Source of the DNA: Peptostreptococcaceae bacterium VA2
GTDB lineage: Bacteria; Bacillota; Clostridia; Peptostreptococcales; Peptostreptococcaceae
Assembly: GCA_000686145.1 (NCBI GenBank)
Contig: JMMB01000007.1
Span: 2,232,001 to 2,296,000, forward strand
DNA length: 64,000 bases
Reading direction: 5' to 3'
The notes beneath the pieces were generated by a model. The model was given only the letters and a program-made list of their open reading frames with translations. It was not told the DNA's origin and searched no databases. Positions 32,866 through 41,665 of this stretch are shown here, in pieces (the stretch's first letter is position 1; every line of letters begins with the position of its first letter). The translations under genes and the position numbers were made by a program.

Positions 32866-33531
32866 CTAACCTTTTAGGTTCCATAGAAGTCTTAAAAGAT
32901 CTAAGAAAATATTTACAAAATCTAAATAAATATTAAGTACATGTATTGATAAATCTTCACGGTCCACTATATTACCTTTGCTTATTTCCTCTTTTACCAA
33001 ACTTATATCATATAGAATAAATCCAGAGAAAATTATTATTCCTGCTATACTTATAAGTATATTCATTAATTTGAAATCTATAAATATACTTATAATAGTA
33101 AATATCAACAACCCTATCAGACTGTATAATAATGTTTTTCCTAAATTTAAATAGTGCCCCGCTTCTTTTTTATTTGATACGATTGATAGTATTGTTAGTA
33201 TGATAACAGTCCCTATTAATGTATCCATCACAATCCCAGCACCTAAATCTTTTATATACATTTGTAGTATAGGATAAATTAATATACCATCTATAAATGT
33301 AAATATATAAACATAATTCATAGAAAATCGAACTGGTAAAGCGGACTTCCTAGACATGATTGCTAATATTAGCAATCCAATTAGAACAAATATTAATATA
33401 AAATTAGCATAATATACTATACTTTCTGGTATAAATGCTTGCCCAAATGCAAATCCGATAAACATAAATAATATTGATAAAGCTAAGTATTTAAAAACCG
33501 AAGCCATTGGATTATCCATTGTTTTACTCAT
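32866..33531 (-). CDS. BAX inhibitor-1/YccA-family membrane protein
   Basis: A 221-residue protein with seven predicted membrane helices. Typical family features: FIDGILIYPILQMYI and GFILYDISLVKEEISKGNI, then the last hydrophobic hairpin with HVLNIYLDFVNIFLDLLRLL. Bacterial relatives (BsYetJ) conduct Ca2+ in a pH-dependent way. AAGGGGGAG precedes the ATG. Monocistronic. The Ca2+-channel role is by family only. Confidence 0.88.
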   Translation of the reverse strand: MSKTMDNPMASVFKYLALSILFMFIGFAFGQAFIPESIVYYANFILIFVLIGLLILAIMSRKSALPVRFSMNYVYIFTFIDGILIYPILQMYIKDLGAGIVMDTLIGTVIILTILSIVSNKKEAGHYLNLGKTLLYSLIGLLIFTIISIFIDFKLMNILISIAGIIIFSGFILYDISLVKEEISKGNIVDREDLSIHVLNIYLDFVNIFLDLLRLLWNLKG

Positions 33532-33689
33532 ATTAAAATCTCCCCCTTTAAATTGTTGTATTATTTAATATTACCATATTTTAACATAAATTAAAATCTT
33601 TAGAGATTTAATGCTATAATTATATTGTTAATAACTAGACAAGTCTATTAAAACTATATTTAATTATACTTTGTAGGTAGGGGGTACTT

Positions 33690-34007
33690 ATGAACAGTTT
33701 TATTTTAATAGGAGTAATATTTATTCCATTTTTCATATTTTATAACTTGTGGTGTCTACACAATAAAAAAATATCAATATGGATAAATAGTAAGTTCGAA
33801 GTTAATCAAGATTATTATTTTAAATTTCAATTTAAAAGCAGTATAATTACATGCTTACTTATGGCAATATTTATTCTGATTGCTGTTAATTTAAACTCAA
33901 ACCAAAAATATATCTTTTTTATACTAGCTATATTCTATATCTCAATTTATACAACAGAATCTATTGCAATAAAAAGAAACTACATTACAAAAAATCAGAA
34001 TCTATAA
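33690..34007 (+). CDS. Small three-helix membrane protein
   Basis: A 105-residue protein: helix 1 at about residues 4-23 (ILIGVIFIPFFIFYNLWCL), helix 2 near 52-68 and helix 3 near 72-90. AGGGGGT precedes the ATG. Together with the 35-residue protein 78 bases downstream it may form a small membrane operon. No family recognised. Confidence 0.6.
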   Translation: MNSFILIGVIFIPFFIFYNLWCLHNKKISIWINSKFEVNQDYYFKFQFKSSIITCLLMAIFILIAVNLNSNQKYIFFILAIFYISIYTTESIAIKRNYITKNQNL

Positions 34008-34085
34008 CAGATAGAGGCAGTACTTTCACTACTATGCGAATGACTTTTTTTAAATATGAATTGATATAAAGGTGGTGGATATATA

Positions 34086-34193
34086 ATGTCCGAAACTATG
34101 ATAGATCCAATTATATCAATTCCATATTATTTTATTTTTGGGATTGTAGTAGTGTTTATATGTATACATTTATATAAAAAGAAAAAGAAATAA
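34086..34193 (+). CDS. 35-residue single-pass membrane peptide
   Basis: The frame gives MSETMIDPIISIPYYF, then a helix IFGIVVVFICIHLY and the tail KKKKK. AAAGGTGGTGG precedes the ATG, and the helix-plus-lysine tail is a typical small membrane protein with its C-terminus inside. No family recognised; it probably shares a transcript with the 105-residue gene. Confidence 0.6.
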   Translation: MSETMIDPIISIPYYFIFGIVVVFICIHLYKKKKK

Positions 34194-34236
34194 ATTCTTC
34201 AGATTTATTATCTAATAATTTTAAACTTAATTTATA

Positions 34237-35283
34237 TTATAATTGCTTACCTATATAAATTTTAAACTCAGTAACATCATCTGCTACTTGTTTTTTAGAA
34301 TCTACAAACTTAATTACTAAATATTCATTTATATCATAGTACCCTATTCTATCAATATTACTAGCTACAATGCTATCGCAAACTATGCCCCTTTTTATCT
34401 TGGCTCCATTTCTTTTCAAAGTACTTTCTGTGTAACTTTCTCCCGGTAAAGATGATGCATATGATCCTGTTATATCTACTGATTGACCAAAAAAATCCTC
34501 ATCCTTTGATATAAATTTCTTAGGGAATTCTATATTAACACTTACGCTGTAAGGGGTTATTTCTAATGAATCAACTGTAAATCCATTTTTTGTTTCATTC
34601 ACATCTATTACTACGACATCAGTATTAGGTGAAATTTTAAATTTAAAGTTGAAAGGGCCTTCTATATTTTCGACTACTTTTTCAGTATCAGGTTCATTTA
34701 TGTATATACTCTTTATTGAAATGTTCACCTTAATATTCTTAGGTGCTTTTTTACCTTTAAACGCTAAATTATATGATTGGCTTCCTATATATGTATAGTC
34801 ATCTATGTAATTATTTGAACTAAATGAATGCTCAGTTGCAGTTCCATTTTTTACACTTACTTTACTATCAAAGAGTAAAGAATCTTTATAAAATCCTTCT
34901 TCCTTTTGACGAGGTAGTTTATTCTTTGATTTTACAGTGTAAGTAAAATGTATTTGGTGCCCATCACATACAACTTCATCAATAGTTACACTTACACCAT
35001 TTATAGTTTGTGTTAAATTAACGTCCTGGCTATGTTTAGCATAATCATCTTTCGCTCCTGGTGGAAAAACCATCTCTTTAAATAAGTTATTAAAAAAAGG
35101 TATTTCATCTGCTAATGAAGGATTTAAAGTCCCAATACATACCCCAATTGATAAAATAATTACCGATGCTATTTTTAGGAATTGATGCTTCTTTTTTTTC
35201 TTTAGACTTCTTCCTTGTTTTATAGTTTTTTTAGTTTCTTCTTTTATATTTTGAGGGACTTTTATATCATTAAATTTATGCAT
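34237..35283 (-). CDS. DUF4179-type membrane protein, probable anti-sigma factor
   Basis: A 348-residue protein: a basic cytoplasmic N-terminus of about 35 residues (TIKQGRSLKKKKKH), one membrane helix (FLKIASVIILSIGVCIGTL, 35-53) and a large extracellular beta-rich region (DUF4179-like: EIPFFNNLFKEM, then GVSVTIDEVVCDGHQIHFTY). It overlaps the sigma gene by 8 bases. Similar gene pairs in clostridia are sigma/anti-sigma systems, though a classical zinc-binding ZAS motif is absent here. Confidence 0.8.
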   Translation of the reverse strand: MHKFNDIKVPQNIKEETKKTIKQGRSLKKKKKHQFLKIASVIILSIGVCIGTLNPSLADEIPFFNNLFKEMVFPPGAKDDYAKHSQDVNLTQTINGVSVTIDEVVCDGHQIHFTYTVKSKNKLPRQKEEGFYKDSLLFDSKVSVKNGTATEHSFSSNNYIDDYTYIGSQSYNLAFKGKKAPKNIKVNISIKSIYINEPDTEKVVENIEGPFNFKFKISPNTDVVVIDVNETKNGFTVDSLEITPYSVSVNIEFPKKFISKDEDFFGQSVDITGSYASSLPGESYTESTLKRNGAKIKRGIVCDSIVASNIDRIGYYDINEYLVIKFVDSKKQVADDVTEFKIYIGKQL

Positions 35284-35851
35284 TTTTCTCCTCCTTTAAA
35301 ACATCATACATTTTTTTCTTAGCTCTTCTTAAATTAGTTTTGACAGTATTTTCATTACAATTTATTATCTCTGAGATTTGCTCAATAGTTAAGTCATAAA
35401 AGTACTGTAGGATAATAGGAGTTCTATACTTTTCTTCCAATACATCAATTGCATCATATAAATCTAATCTTTCTTCTATATTTGAATATGTAAAGTCACC
35501 TATGCAATCTTCATTTTCTTCATCTTGAAACTTATTATAATGCCTATTTTTTGTATTAATATTATTTATTAATATTCTTGTTACCCATGTTTTAAATAAC
35601 TTAGCATTTTGAAGTTTTGATATGTTCATATATGCCTTTAGTACAGTTTCTTGGTAAATATCTAAGGCATCGTGTTCATTTTTCACATATAGAAAAGCCA
35701 TTTTATAAAGATATTTTTCGTACATATCTATCAATTCTTCAAAGCAATCATCATCCCCATACTGAGAGTTTTTTACTAATTCTTCTTCGGTGTAAGTCTT
35801 TTTACTTCGAGTGAAGAAATGTACTTTTTTTATAATATTACTTTTTGTCAT
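35276..35851 (-). CDS. ECF RNA polymerase sigma factor
   Basis: A 191-residue ECF sigma factor. Region 2 (about residues 30-95): DDCFEELIDMYEKYLYKMAF and FKTWVTRILINNINTKNR. Region 4 (about 130-185): DLTIEQISEIINCNENTVKT, then NLRRAKKKMYDVL. An extra basic N-terminal stretch of about 20 residues precedes region 2. AAGGAGAA precedes the ATG. The promoter at 35884-35913 is of ECF type, indicating autoregulation. Confidence 0.93.
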   Translation of the reverse strand: MTKSNIIKKVHFFTRSKKTYTEEELVKNSQYGDDDCFEELIDMYEKYLYKMAFLYVKNEHDALDIYQETVLKAYMNISKLQNAKLFKTWVTRILINNINTKNRHYNKFQDEENEDCIGDFTYSNIEERLDLYDAIDVLEEKYRTPIILQYFYDLTIEQISEIINCNENTVKTNLRRAKKKMYDVLKEEKNA

Positions 35852-35883
35852 TTTATTCTCCTTAATAATTCATATTACATATA

Positions 35884-35913
35884 TTAGATGCAGTAGCTAC
35901 TCATAAAGTTTCA
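35884..35913 (-). promoter_or_regulatory. ECF-type promoter of the second sigma operon
   Basis: On the minus strand TGAAAC (35908-35913), a 17-bp spacer, then CATCTAA (35884-35890). The -10 heptamer is identical to that of the first ECF operon at 19153, so the two sigma factors may overlap in recognition. Confidence 0.65.
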
Positions 35914-36297
35914 AGTTATATAAACTTTTTAATTTTATTTAATTTTATTTTTTTACAATAATTTCTATTAATTTATTGTATCTCTTAAAAGTTATAATAT
36001 ATATACTTTATACGTTTTATAAATATCTAACTTTAAAACTTACTTTTAGACATATAAATATAAAAATAATAATTTAGATTACTAATTATTTGAATCAAAG
36101 TAAATTACAATGCTAATACGTAGTATGAATATAATATTTTATTAAACAAAAAAATAGTAGCAATATTTTTATACTGCTACTATTTTTTCACTTTAAAAAT
36201 CCTACATTACCCCTGATTCAAATACTGAAAAAGTCTTCTTATAACAATCAATCTACTAAAGCTATATTTATACTCAGTTATATCAATTCCATATTAT
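35914..36297. other. Intergenic region
   Basis: Very A/T-rich spacing without a supportable gene, apart from the terminator at 36150-36188. The 110 bases between that hairpin and the RibD-like gene encode nothing recognisable. Confidence 0.5.
36150..36188. terminator. Bidirectional terminator hairpin
   Basis: AAATAGTAGCA and TGCTACTATTT pair around an A/T loop with A and T runs at both sides. Confidence 0.8.
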
Positions 36298-36822
36298 TTA
36301 CCTTTTTGAATACCTTAATATAACAACACCACTATCAGTTAAATATTCATCTAAATGAAGATTTATATGAGGGTTATTCCCTAAAAATAACGGTCTACCT
36401 TTTCCTAATATAGTGGGTATTATACCTATAATATACTCATCTATTACATCAGCCTTGATGAAGCTATCAACAAGACCTCCACCCCCAAATAAGAATATAT
36501 CTTTTCCTTCATTCTTTATTTCTTCTTCTATAATTTTTACTATATCACCATTTATAAAATGTATATTGCCATGATTTTGTATATCCTTTGAAGTTGCTAC
36601 ATATACTTTTTTATATTTAAAATCATTATGAAAATTTTGATCATAACAATTTTTACCCATTACTACAACATCTATTCCTTCTAAAAATTCACCATAGTTC
36701 CACTTGTTTTGTGTGTCTAGTTTACTATCTCCATCTCCAACTATCCAATCAAATCCACCATCATCACACGCTATATATCCATCCAAACTAATTGCTAAAT
36801 TTAATATTATCTTTCTACTCAT
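36298..36822 (-). CDS. Dihydrofolate-reductase-like (RibD C-terminal) protein
   Basis: A 174-residue protein of the RibD C-terminal/DHFR-like reductase family (YwjB/YyaP type). Motifs: ILNLAISLDGYIACDDGGFDWI at the start, VVVMGKNCYD, the NADPH site FLFGGGGLVDSFI near residue 115, and DEYIIGIIPTILGKGRPLF. These proteins reduce unknown pterin-like or other substrates with NADPH. The ATG at 36822 is chosen because GTGAGG upstream is its ribosome binding site. Monocistronic. Confidence 0.88.
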   Translation of the reverse strand: MSRKIILNLAISLDGYIACDDGGFDWIVGDGDSKLDTQNKWNYGEFLEGIDVVVMGKNCYDQNFHNDFKYKKVYVATSKDIQNHGNIHFINGDIVKIIEEEIKNEGKDIFLFGGGGLVDSFIKADVIDEYIIGIIPTILGKGRPLFLGNNPHINLHLDEYLTDSGVVILRYSKR

Positions 36823-37107
36823 ATTATTTTTCCTCACTTTTTATATATTCTAATTTATATTTTATCGATAGTTATTGTATTAGTATTATTTACTTTGCTA
36901 ATAAATATTAACTACTTACTACAAAATATAGTATAAGCTATAATAGTCGACATCTTATGTCATATTTGAAATGGAAATATAGAAAAATATAATGAAATAT
37001 ACTTAAGTATAAAATTTAATGCTATATGGTAAGGAGTTGAATTTCGTTTGGATAATGATTAAAAGACACATTATTAATTCTTTGTCTTTTTTATCTTTAT
37101 CAAGCAT

Positions 37108-37333
37108 TTAATCTAGTATATAATCAAAGTATTCTTGTGTTCCAAATTTAATTTTAATATTATTAGAATCTAAATACTCGTCAAAGACCACTTCTATATC
37201 CTGCATTTTTAAATTATCTTCATATAATTTATTTTTATCTACTTGAACACATTCGGCTTTTTTATTATTATTTTCTATATAAACATAAAAAACTTATTAC
37301 AATTATAGCTAATGAAACTTTACTTTTATTCAT
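37108..37333 (-). pseudogene. Frameshifted small exported protein
   Basis: An ATG at 37333 with AGGGG ahead starts MNKSKVSLAIIVIS, then a run of six T shifts the frame. With one T fewer the reading goes on FYVYIENNNKKAECVQVDKN and ends in TQEYFDYILD, giving a 74-residue protein with an N-terminal membrane segment. As written the first frame stops after 21 codons. A sequencing error in the homopolymer would explain it equally well. Confidence 0.6.
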
Positions 37334-37463
37334 AATATACCCCTTATCTTTCCTAATAGCTTATTTTATTATATACTAAAAAATATTATAAAACTTCAAT
37401 CTTAATATACTAATCATCTATCTATATTATAAGCAAGTACTTATTTTTTAAATAATATTCATA

Positions 37464-37949
37464 TTAATTAAATACTTTATAAGTTGTATATTTATTTAAT
37501 ATAATAAAACATATCCCATAAATCATATATAGACCTCTGTACAATATATCAATTTTATAATCGTACCCTCCACATATAAAATCAAATTTTTCTATATAAG
37601 GCAAAAATATAATTACACTCCCAGCCAATAAACTTAAACAATACAACACTTTATCACGCCCACTTATTTTTTGATATGATTGTTTTACTACCTTCTTGCC
37701 TACGTAAGAACTTATAGCGACTGACACGATTAAACTTATAAGCAAAAATATACAGAAATAATTTCTATAATTTAATTTTAAAAGTAATAAAGTCAACATA
37801 GGTGATATTGAATATATAATTATTTTAACTAATTCTACTATCTTTTCATTATGATACTTGTTTATATATATAAAAACTTTTTGTACAATTAAATAAATCG
37901 GAAGTAATATTGTTACATAATTACCTATCTCAAGTATAAAATATGACAT
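37464..37949 (-). CDS. Polytopic membrane protein next to an Agr-like system
   Basis: A 161-residue protein with five predicted membrane helices, of unknown family. AgrB was considered because of the neighbouring AgrC/AgrA-like genes, but the conserved His and Cys of AgrB peptidases cannot be identified. The ATG at 37949 follows AAAGGAAAA; an in-frame TTG at 37982 is less likely. Two direct repeats 21 bp apart lie upstream (38049-38077), suggesting activation by the LytTR regulator. Confidence 0.6.
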   Translation of the reverse strand: MSYFILEIGNYVTILLPIYLIVQKVFIYINKYHNEKIVELVKIIIYSISPMLTLLLLKLNYRNYFCIFLLISLIVSVAISSYVGKKVVKQSYQKISGRDKVLYCLSLLAGSVIIFLPYIEKFDFICGGYDYKIDILYRGLYMIYGICFIILNKYTTYKVFN

Positions 37950-38048
37950 ATTGGATTTTCCTTTCTTTCTTATAAATCTCAATTGTTTTTCTAATTGTTA
38001 TAAATTTATTAATACCATTTAAAACTTTTAAATTCAATAAGTAATACA

Positions 38049-38077
38049 TAAATGGTTACTTTTTTGGACTAAATGGT
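38049..38077 (-). promoter_or_regulatory. Paired LytTR-type direct repeats
   Basis: The minus strand holds ACCATTTA twice (38070-38077 and 38049-38056 on the plus coordinate as TAAATGGT), exactly 21 bp start to start, two helical turns. LytTR regulators such as AgrA bind 9-bp direct repeats with this period. The site lies ahead of the membrane-protein gene. Confidence 0.5.
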
Positions 38078-38125
38078 AATAAAATATCAATTTATATAAA
38101 AAAAAGTAGTGTTAATTTCTTAATA

Positions 38126-39448
38126 CTACTTCCTACACGGAATCATTATTTTTATTATAAATATATTGTCAGAATAATTAATAACAATTTCTCCTAAATA
38201 TTTTTCAACTGATTTTTTTATATTTTTTAAACCTATTCCATGAATACATGAATTATTTTTACTAGTTAAAAAGAAATTTCTTTTTTTTATAATCTTATTT
38301 ATTTTAGTGTTTTCAATTACAATAATACAAAACTCATCTATATATTTACTTTCAATCTTTATTTTTTTTAATATATCCGGGCTATTAATCTTATCACAAG
38401 CCTCTATAGCATTATCTATTATATTAGAAAATATAGTACATACATCCATCATATCCATAAAATCATTTTTAGAAAAATCTATATAAGCATCGAATTCAAT
38501 ATTTTTTTCAACACATATAAATTTCTTATTTGTTAATATTGAATCCAAAATCATATTGCCCGTATGAAGTTCATCGTTATATTTTTTATATTTTATTACT
38601 TTAGACTCCATACTATCTATATACTCTATTATCTTTTGTGTATCATTCTTTTCACACAAGTGTCTTATACAAACCATATGATTTTTAGTATCATGGTATA
38701 ACTCTTTGACTTTGTCCTTTTCTTTATTGATGTTTAAGTAATAATTGTATTCTTTACGTATGTTTTCTCTAAGAGTTTTATTTTCATGATCTACTTTATA
38801 ACAGTTGATAATTTTTTTCATAATGCTAAATAAATATATATTAGAAATTAAAATTAGAATAGGCATGAATATTAAAATAAATATATCAACTTTTACAAAA
38901 CTCTTATCTATTGCAATTAATCTAAATGCTAATATTAAAGTTAAAATATTTATTATAATAGGAATACATATGAATATATCTGATATTCTTTTAAATCTAT
39001 AAAAATTCTTTATATAAATAAGGGCAAATAATAATGCTAACATGAATACTATTTGAATTATCATGCTTTCTAATTCAACTCTATTTGAATTTATATAATA
39101 AGACTGAGTTAAATTATTATAATTTATAATAAAAGCTAAATCTAAACTAATATACTCAATAGGTGCATATATACAAAACCAATATATAATACTAACTATA
39201 AAACACTTTAAACAGGCTTCACTATAAACAATTTTGTAAAAAATAACAAAGATTAATACAAATATTATAGGACTCTCAAATTTAAATATAAATATAGATA
39301 TAGATGTTAAAATAGTTATTGTATAAATAAGCTTATTGCTAATTTTTTTGTAACTTAGATGATCTAATATTGATTTAAATAAAAATAAATATACTAATCC
39401 ATCAACAAAACTTAGCATATTTATAAGATAATCATGTATATCTAGCAT
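38126..39448 (-). CDS. AgrC-like sensor histidine kinase (GHKL)
   Basis: A 440-residue kinase. The first 230 residues form about six to seven membrane helices without a recognisable ligand domain, as in AgrC/ComD-type peptide receptors. The cytoplasmic part has the HPK10 phospho-acceptor (LYHDTKNHMVCIRHL, His near 254) and a GHKL ATPase (IFSNIIDNAIEACDKI N-box; GIGLKNIKKSVEKYLG G-box). It overlaps the regulator gene by 7 bases. An inducing peptide gene was not found nearby. Confidence 0.9.
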   Translation of the reverse strand: MLDIHDYLINMLSFVDGLVYLFLFKSILDHLSYKKISNKLIYTITILTSISIFIFKFESPIIFVLIFVIFYKIVYSEACLKCFIVSIIYWFCIYAPIEYISLDLAFIINYNNLTQSYYINSNRVELESMIIQIVFMLALLFALIYIKNFYRFKRISDIFICIPIIINILTLILAFRLIAIDKSFVKVDIFILIFMPILILISNIYLFSIMKKIINCYKVDHENKTLRENIRKEYNYYLNINKEKDKVKELYHDTKNHMVCIRHLCEKNDTQKIIEYIDSMESKVIKYKKYNDELHTGNMILDSILTNKKFICVEKNIEFDAYIDFSKNDFMDMMDVCTIFSNIIDNAIEACDKINSPDILKKIKIESKYIDEFCIIVIENTKINKIIKKRNFFLTSKNNSCIHGIGLKNIKKSVEKYLGEIVINYSDNIFIIKIMIPCRK

Positions 39449-40155
39449 AACAAATCCCCTAGCATATTTGTTACTTTAATTTTTAAATCTTTTAATTTAT
39501 ATCTACTAACTAATATTTCATTATCTTTTATTAAAACTGAATTTTTACTTATACATCTTACTTTATTTAAATTTATTAAATATGATCTATGACATCTGTA
39601 AAACGTTTTATTTTCTAAATGCTTTTCCAATTTATTAATACTTACTCTTGTTCTATATAGTTGATTATTGGTATGTATTAATACAGATCTAGAATCTGTT
39701 TCTATATATAATATAGAATCTATTGGTATTATAATAACTTGCCCCTCATTATCCTCTTTAATAGTTAAGTAATTTTGGCTATTTTTATTAATATCCTCTT
39801 CACATTGTAATAAATGTTTTGAAAAATCATTATAGTCTATAGGTTTTAATAAATATCTAAATGCCCGTACTTCGTATCCCTGCTGCATAAAATCAATAAC
39901 AGCAGTAATAAAAATTATGATTACATTTGTATCAAATAACCTTATTTTCTTGGCAATTTCGATTCCATTAAGACCTGTCATTTGAACATCTAATAACAAT
40001 ATATCAAGTTTCTTAGGATAATTATCTAATAGATCCTCCCCACTATCAAACTCTACTACTTTATACGATTTAGTAGCAAATACTCTATCTACATAGCTTA
40101 ATAGAATTTCTCTATGTATTATTTCATCATCACAAATTCCTATATTCAAAACCAT
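39442..40155 (-). CDS. LytTR-family response regulator (AgrA-like)
   Basis: A 237-residue regulator: receiver domain (NIGICDDEIIHREILLSYV, phospho-acceptor Asp in LDILLLDVQMTGLNGIEIAK, Lys in LLKPI) and a C-terminal LytTR DNA-binding domain (YIETDSRSVLIHT; FYRCHRSYLINLNKVRCI). The kinase gene follows directly with overlap. The candidate binding site is the 21-bp repeat pair at 38049-38077. Confidence 0.93.
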   Translation of the reverse strand: MVLNIGICDDEIIHREILLSYVDRVFATKSYKVVEFDSGEDLLDNYPKKLDILLLDVQMTGLNGIEIAKKIRLFDTNVIIIFITAVIDFMQQGYEVRAFRYLLKPIDYNDFSKHLLQCEEDINKNSQNYLTIKEDNEGQVIIIPIDSILYIETDSRSVLIHTNNQLYRTRVSINKLEKHLENKTFYRCHRSYLINLNKVRCISKNSVLIKDNEILVSRYKLKDLKIKVTNMLGDLLC

Positions 40156-40279
40156 AAAAAATATCCCCCTTAATGACTCCTAATCACATTTTTTAATAAG
40201 TAAATTTAACTAGGATATATATAATAAATGCAGTAAATATATTATGTTTCAATATTTTTTTAGATTTACATTTATATAT

Positions 40280-40315
40280 AAAAATCTCCTTAACTTTACA
40301 CTAAAGATAAGGAGA
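40280..40315 (-). terminator. Terminator hairpin
   Basis: TCTCCTTA/TAAGGAGA with a 15-nt loop and a T run on the minus strand. There is no gene just upstream of it on that strand, so it may end a small RNA or a lost gene. Confidence 0.6.
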
Positions 40316-40441
40316 CTTATTAGATTATTTTTTATATGTATATAATCATTGAAACTATTTATACTTACAAGTTATTATGATAATATTTTTAAAATTTTCT
40401 TATGAGGACTTTCTCTTATCTAAAGTATTATCTGCAAAGTT

Positions 40442-40479
40442 AGGAGTTAGTCACCAAATTTATAAACTCCTAGTTTTTT
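40442..40479 (+). terminator. Terminator-like hairpin
   Basis: AGGAGTT/AACTCCT with a 16-nt loop, then AGTTTTTT. No plus-strand gene precedes it. Confidence 0.5.
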
Positions 40480-40814
40480 GTTATTCTATTTTCAATCACA
40501 TTAATAATTTCAAAATAATTTTACCATAATTTTACATATTAGTATATTAAATTCAATTTCTTAATATTTGAATTTAAACACTTATTTTTGTTAAGCTTAT
40601 TTTCAAATCTCTTAATACTATAAACTCTATCTTTAATTCTTTAATTAACCTTATTTTTATTAATATTTGAAAGTTTAGCATCATATTTTTCACTTTCACA
40701 AGTAATACCATGCTTACATTCTCTCAAAACATCATTATTGGATATATTGTTTATTTTACCATCCACCTATTAAACTAGTTACAAATCTAATCTTATAATT
40801 TAATTATACAATTT

Positions 40815-40873
40815 AAAAAGAGGACGTAGAATAGTTTTGTATAAAAACAAACTATTCTACGTCCTCTTTTTAT
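40815..40873. terminator. Strong bidirectional terminator
   Basis: AAAAAGAGGACGTAGAATAG pairs with CTATTCTACGTCCTCTTTTT around a GTTTTGTAT-type loop, directly after the XRE gene stop codon. Confidence 0.93.
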
Positions 40874-40877
40874 ATGT

Positions 40878-41084
40878 TTAATCCTCTATGTATTCTAAAA
40901 TATCTCCTGGCTGGCATTTCAATACCTTACATATAGATTCTAATGTTGAAAATCTTATAGCTCTTACTTTTCCGGTTTTAAGATTTGATAAGTTAACGTT
41001 AGTTACACCTACTTCATTTGCTAGCTCTCCTAATTGCATCTTTCTATCTGCAAGCACTCTATCTAACCTAATAACAATTGCCAT
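40878..41084 (-). CDS. Cro/C1-type HTH regulator (YozG-like)
   Basis: A 68-residue DNA-binding protein that is almost only a helix-turn-helix: RLDRVLADRKMQLGELANEV, then GVTNVNLSNLKTGKVRAIRF and the end ILEYIED. Stand-alone proteins of this kind pair with DUF2975-type membrane proteins, which is the situation here (12 bases upstream). AGGAGG precedes the ATG. The pair may be a small membrane-linked switch. Confidence 0.88.
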   Translation of the reverse strand: MAIVIRLDRVLADRKMQLGELANEVGVTNVNLSNLKTGKVRAIRFSTLESICKVLKCQPGDILEYIED

Positions 41085-41095
41085 ATTTTTACCTC

Positions 41096-41405
41096 CTATA
41101 AAGTTGAGTCATATTCATCTTGAATCACCTTTATTATCTTTATTATTTGTTTAACTACCATACCCACTAAAAACAGTAATACACTTAATATTAATAATGA
41201 CGTATTAAACATTTTAATAATATCATTAACTCCCATAGTAGCATTTTCTAAATCAAAGGATAAATTTCCTAGGCTTACAGAATTTGTTATAACTCCTGAA
41301 CTTAAAATACTGCTCAATGTTTCTGTTGGAATTAAGTTTATAATTGTTATAAACATAATTTTTAAAATTATATATATAATATTAGCTGATTTTTTTACTA
41401 TTCAT
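41096..41405 (-). pseudogene. Frameshifted DUF2975-like membrane protein
   Basis: From an ATG at 41405 with AAAAGGGGTG ahead the gene reads MNS, meets seven A (41390-41396 as T) and stops after seven codons. Removing one A gives MNSKKSANIIYIILKI joined to the 86-residue open frame that begins MFITIINLIPTETLSS. That makes 102 residues with two membrane helices and GMVVKQIIKIIKVIQDEYD at the end. DUF2975 proteins are longer (about 150-160), so the C-terminal half also seems lost. The upstream partner of the YozG-like gene. A homopolymer sequencing error cannot be excluded. Confidence 0.55.
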
Positions 41406-41665
41406 AAAAACACCCCTTTTATTTTTTTAGTTATGCTTATATGCTATACCTTATATTAATATTTAGTAATAATTTTTTAACGATAAACATTAAATAATTA
41501 TCGTTTTTACTTTTTTATTGTTATTGTATATCTTAATATCACAAATAAATAGCATGTTACGTCTTGTATATATTTTTAGATTATAGTATTTAATTTACTT
41601 TAACTATCACGTGGTTTATAATATAATCAGTTGAAAATTTTGTAAAATTATATCTAGGAGGATAA

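Larger units (their letters stand above)
40156..40877. other. Long intergenic region with three hairpins
   Basis: About 720 bases without a gene I can support. It contains three terminator-like hairpins (40280-40315, 40442-40479, 40815-40873) pointing different ways. A 41-codon minus-strand frame at 40641-40766 (with RECKHGITCESEKYD) lacks a ribosome binding site and may be debris. Confidence 0.5.

Noticed and set aside
37464-37949. AgrB-type peptide-processing protease next to AgrC/AgrA-like genes.
   Set aside because: The conserved catalytic His and Cys pattern of AgrB is not seen, and no AgrD-like peptide frame was found beside it.
40641-40766. 41-codon minus-strand frame containing RECKHGITCESEKYD.
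   Set aside because: GTG start without ribosome binding site, no recognisable family; kept only as possible debris.
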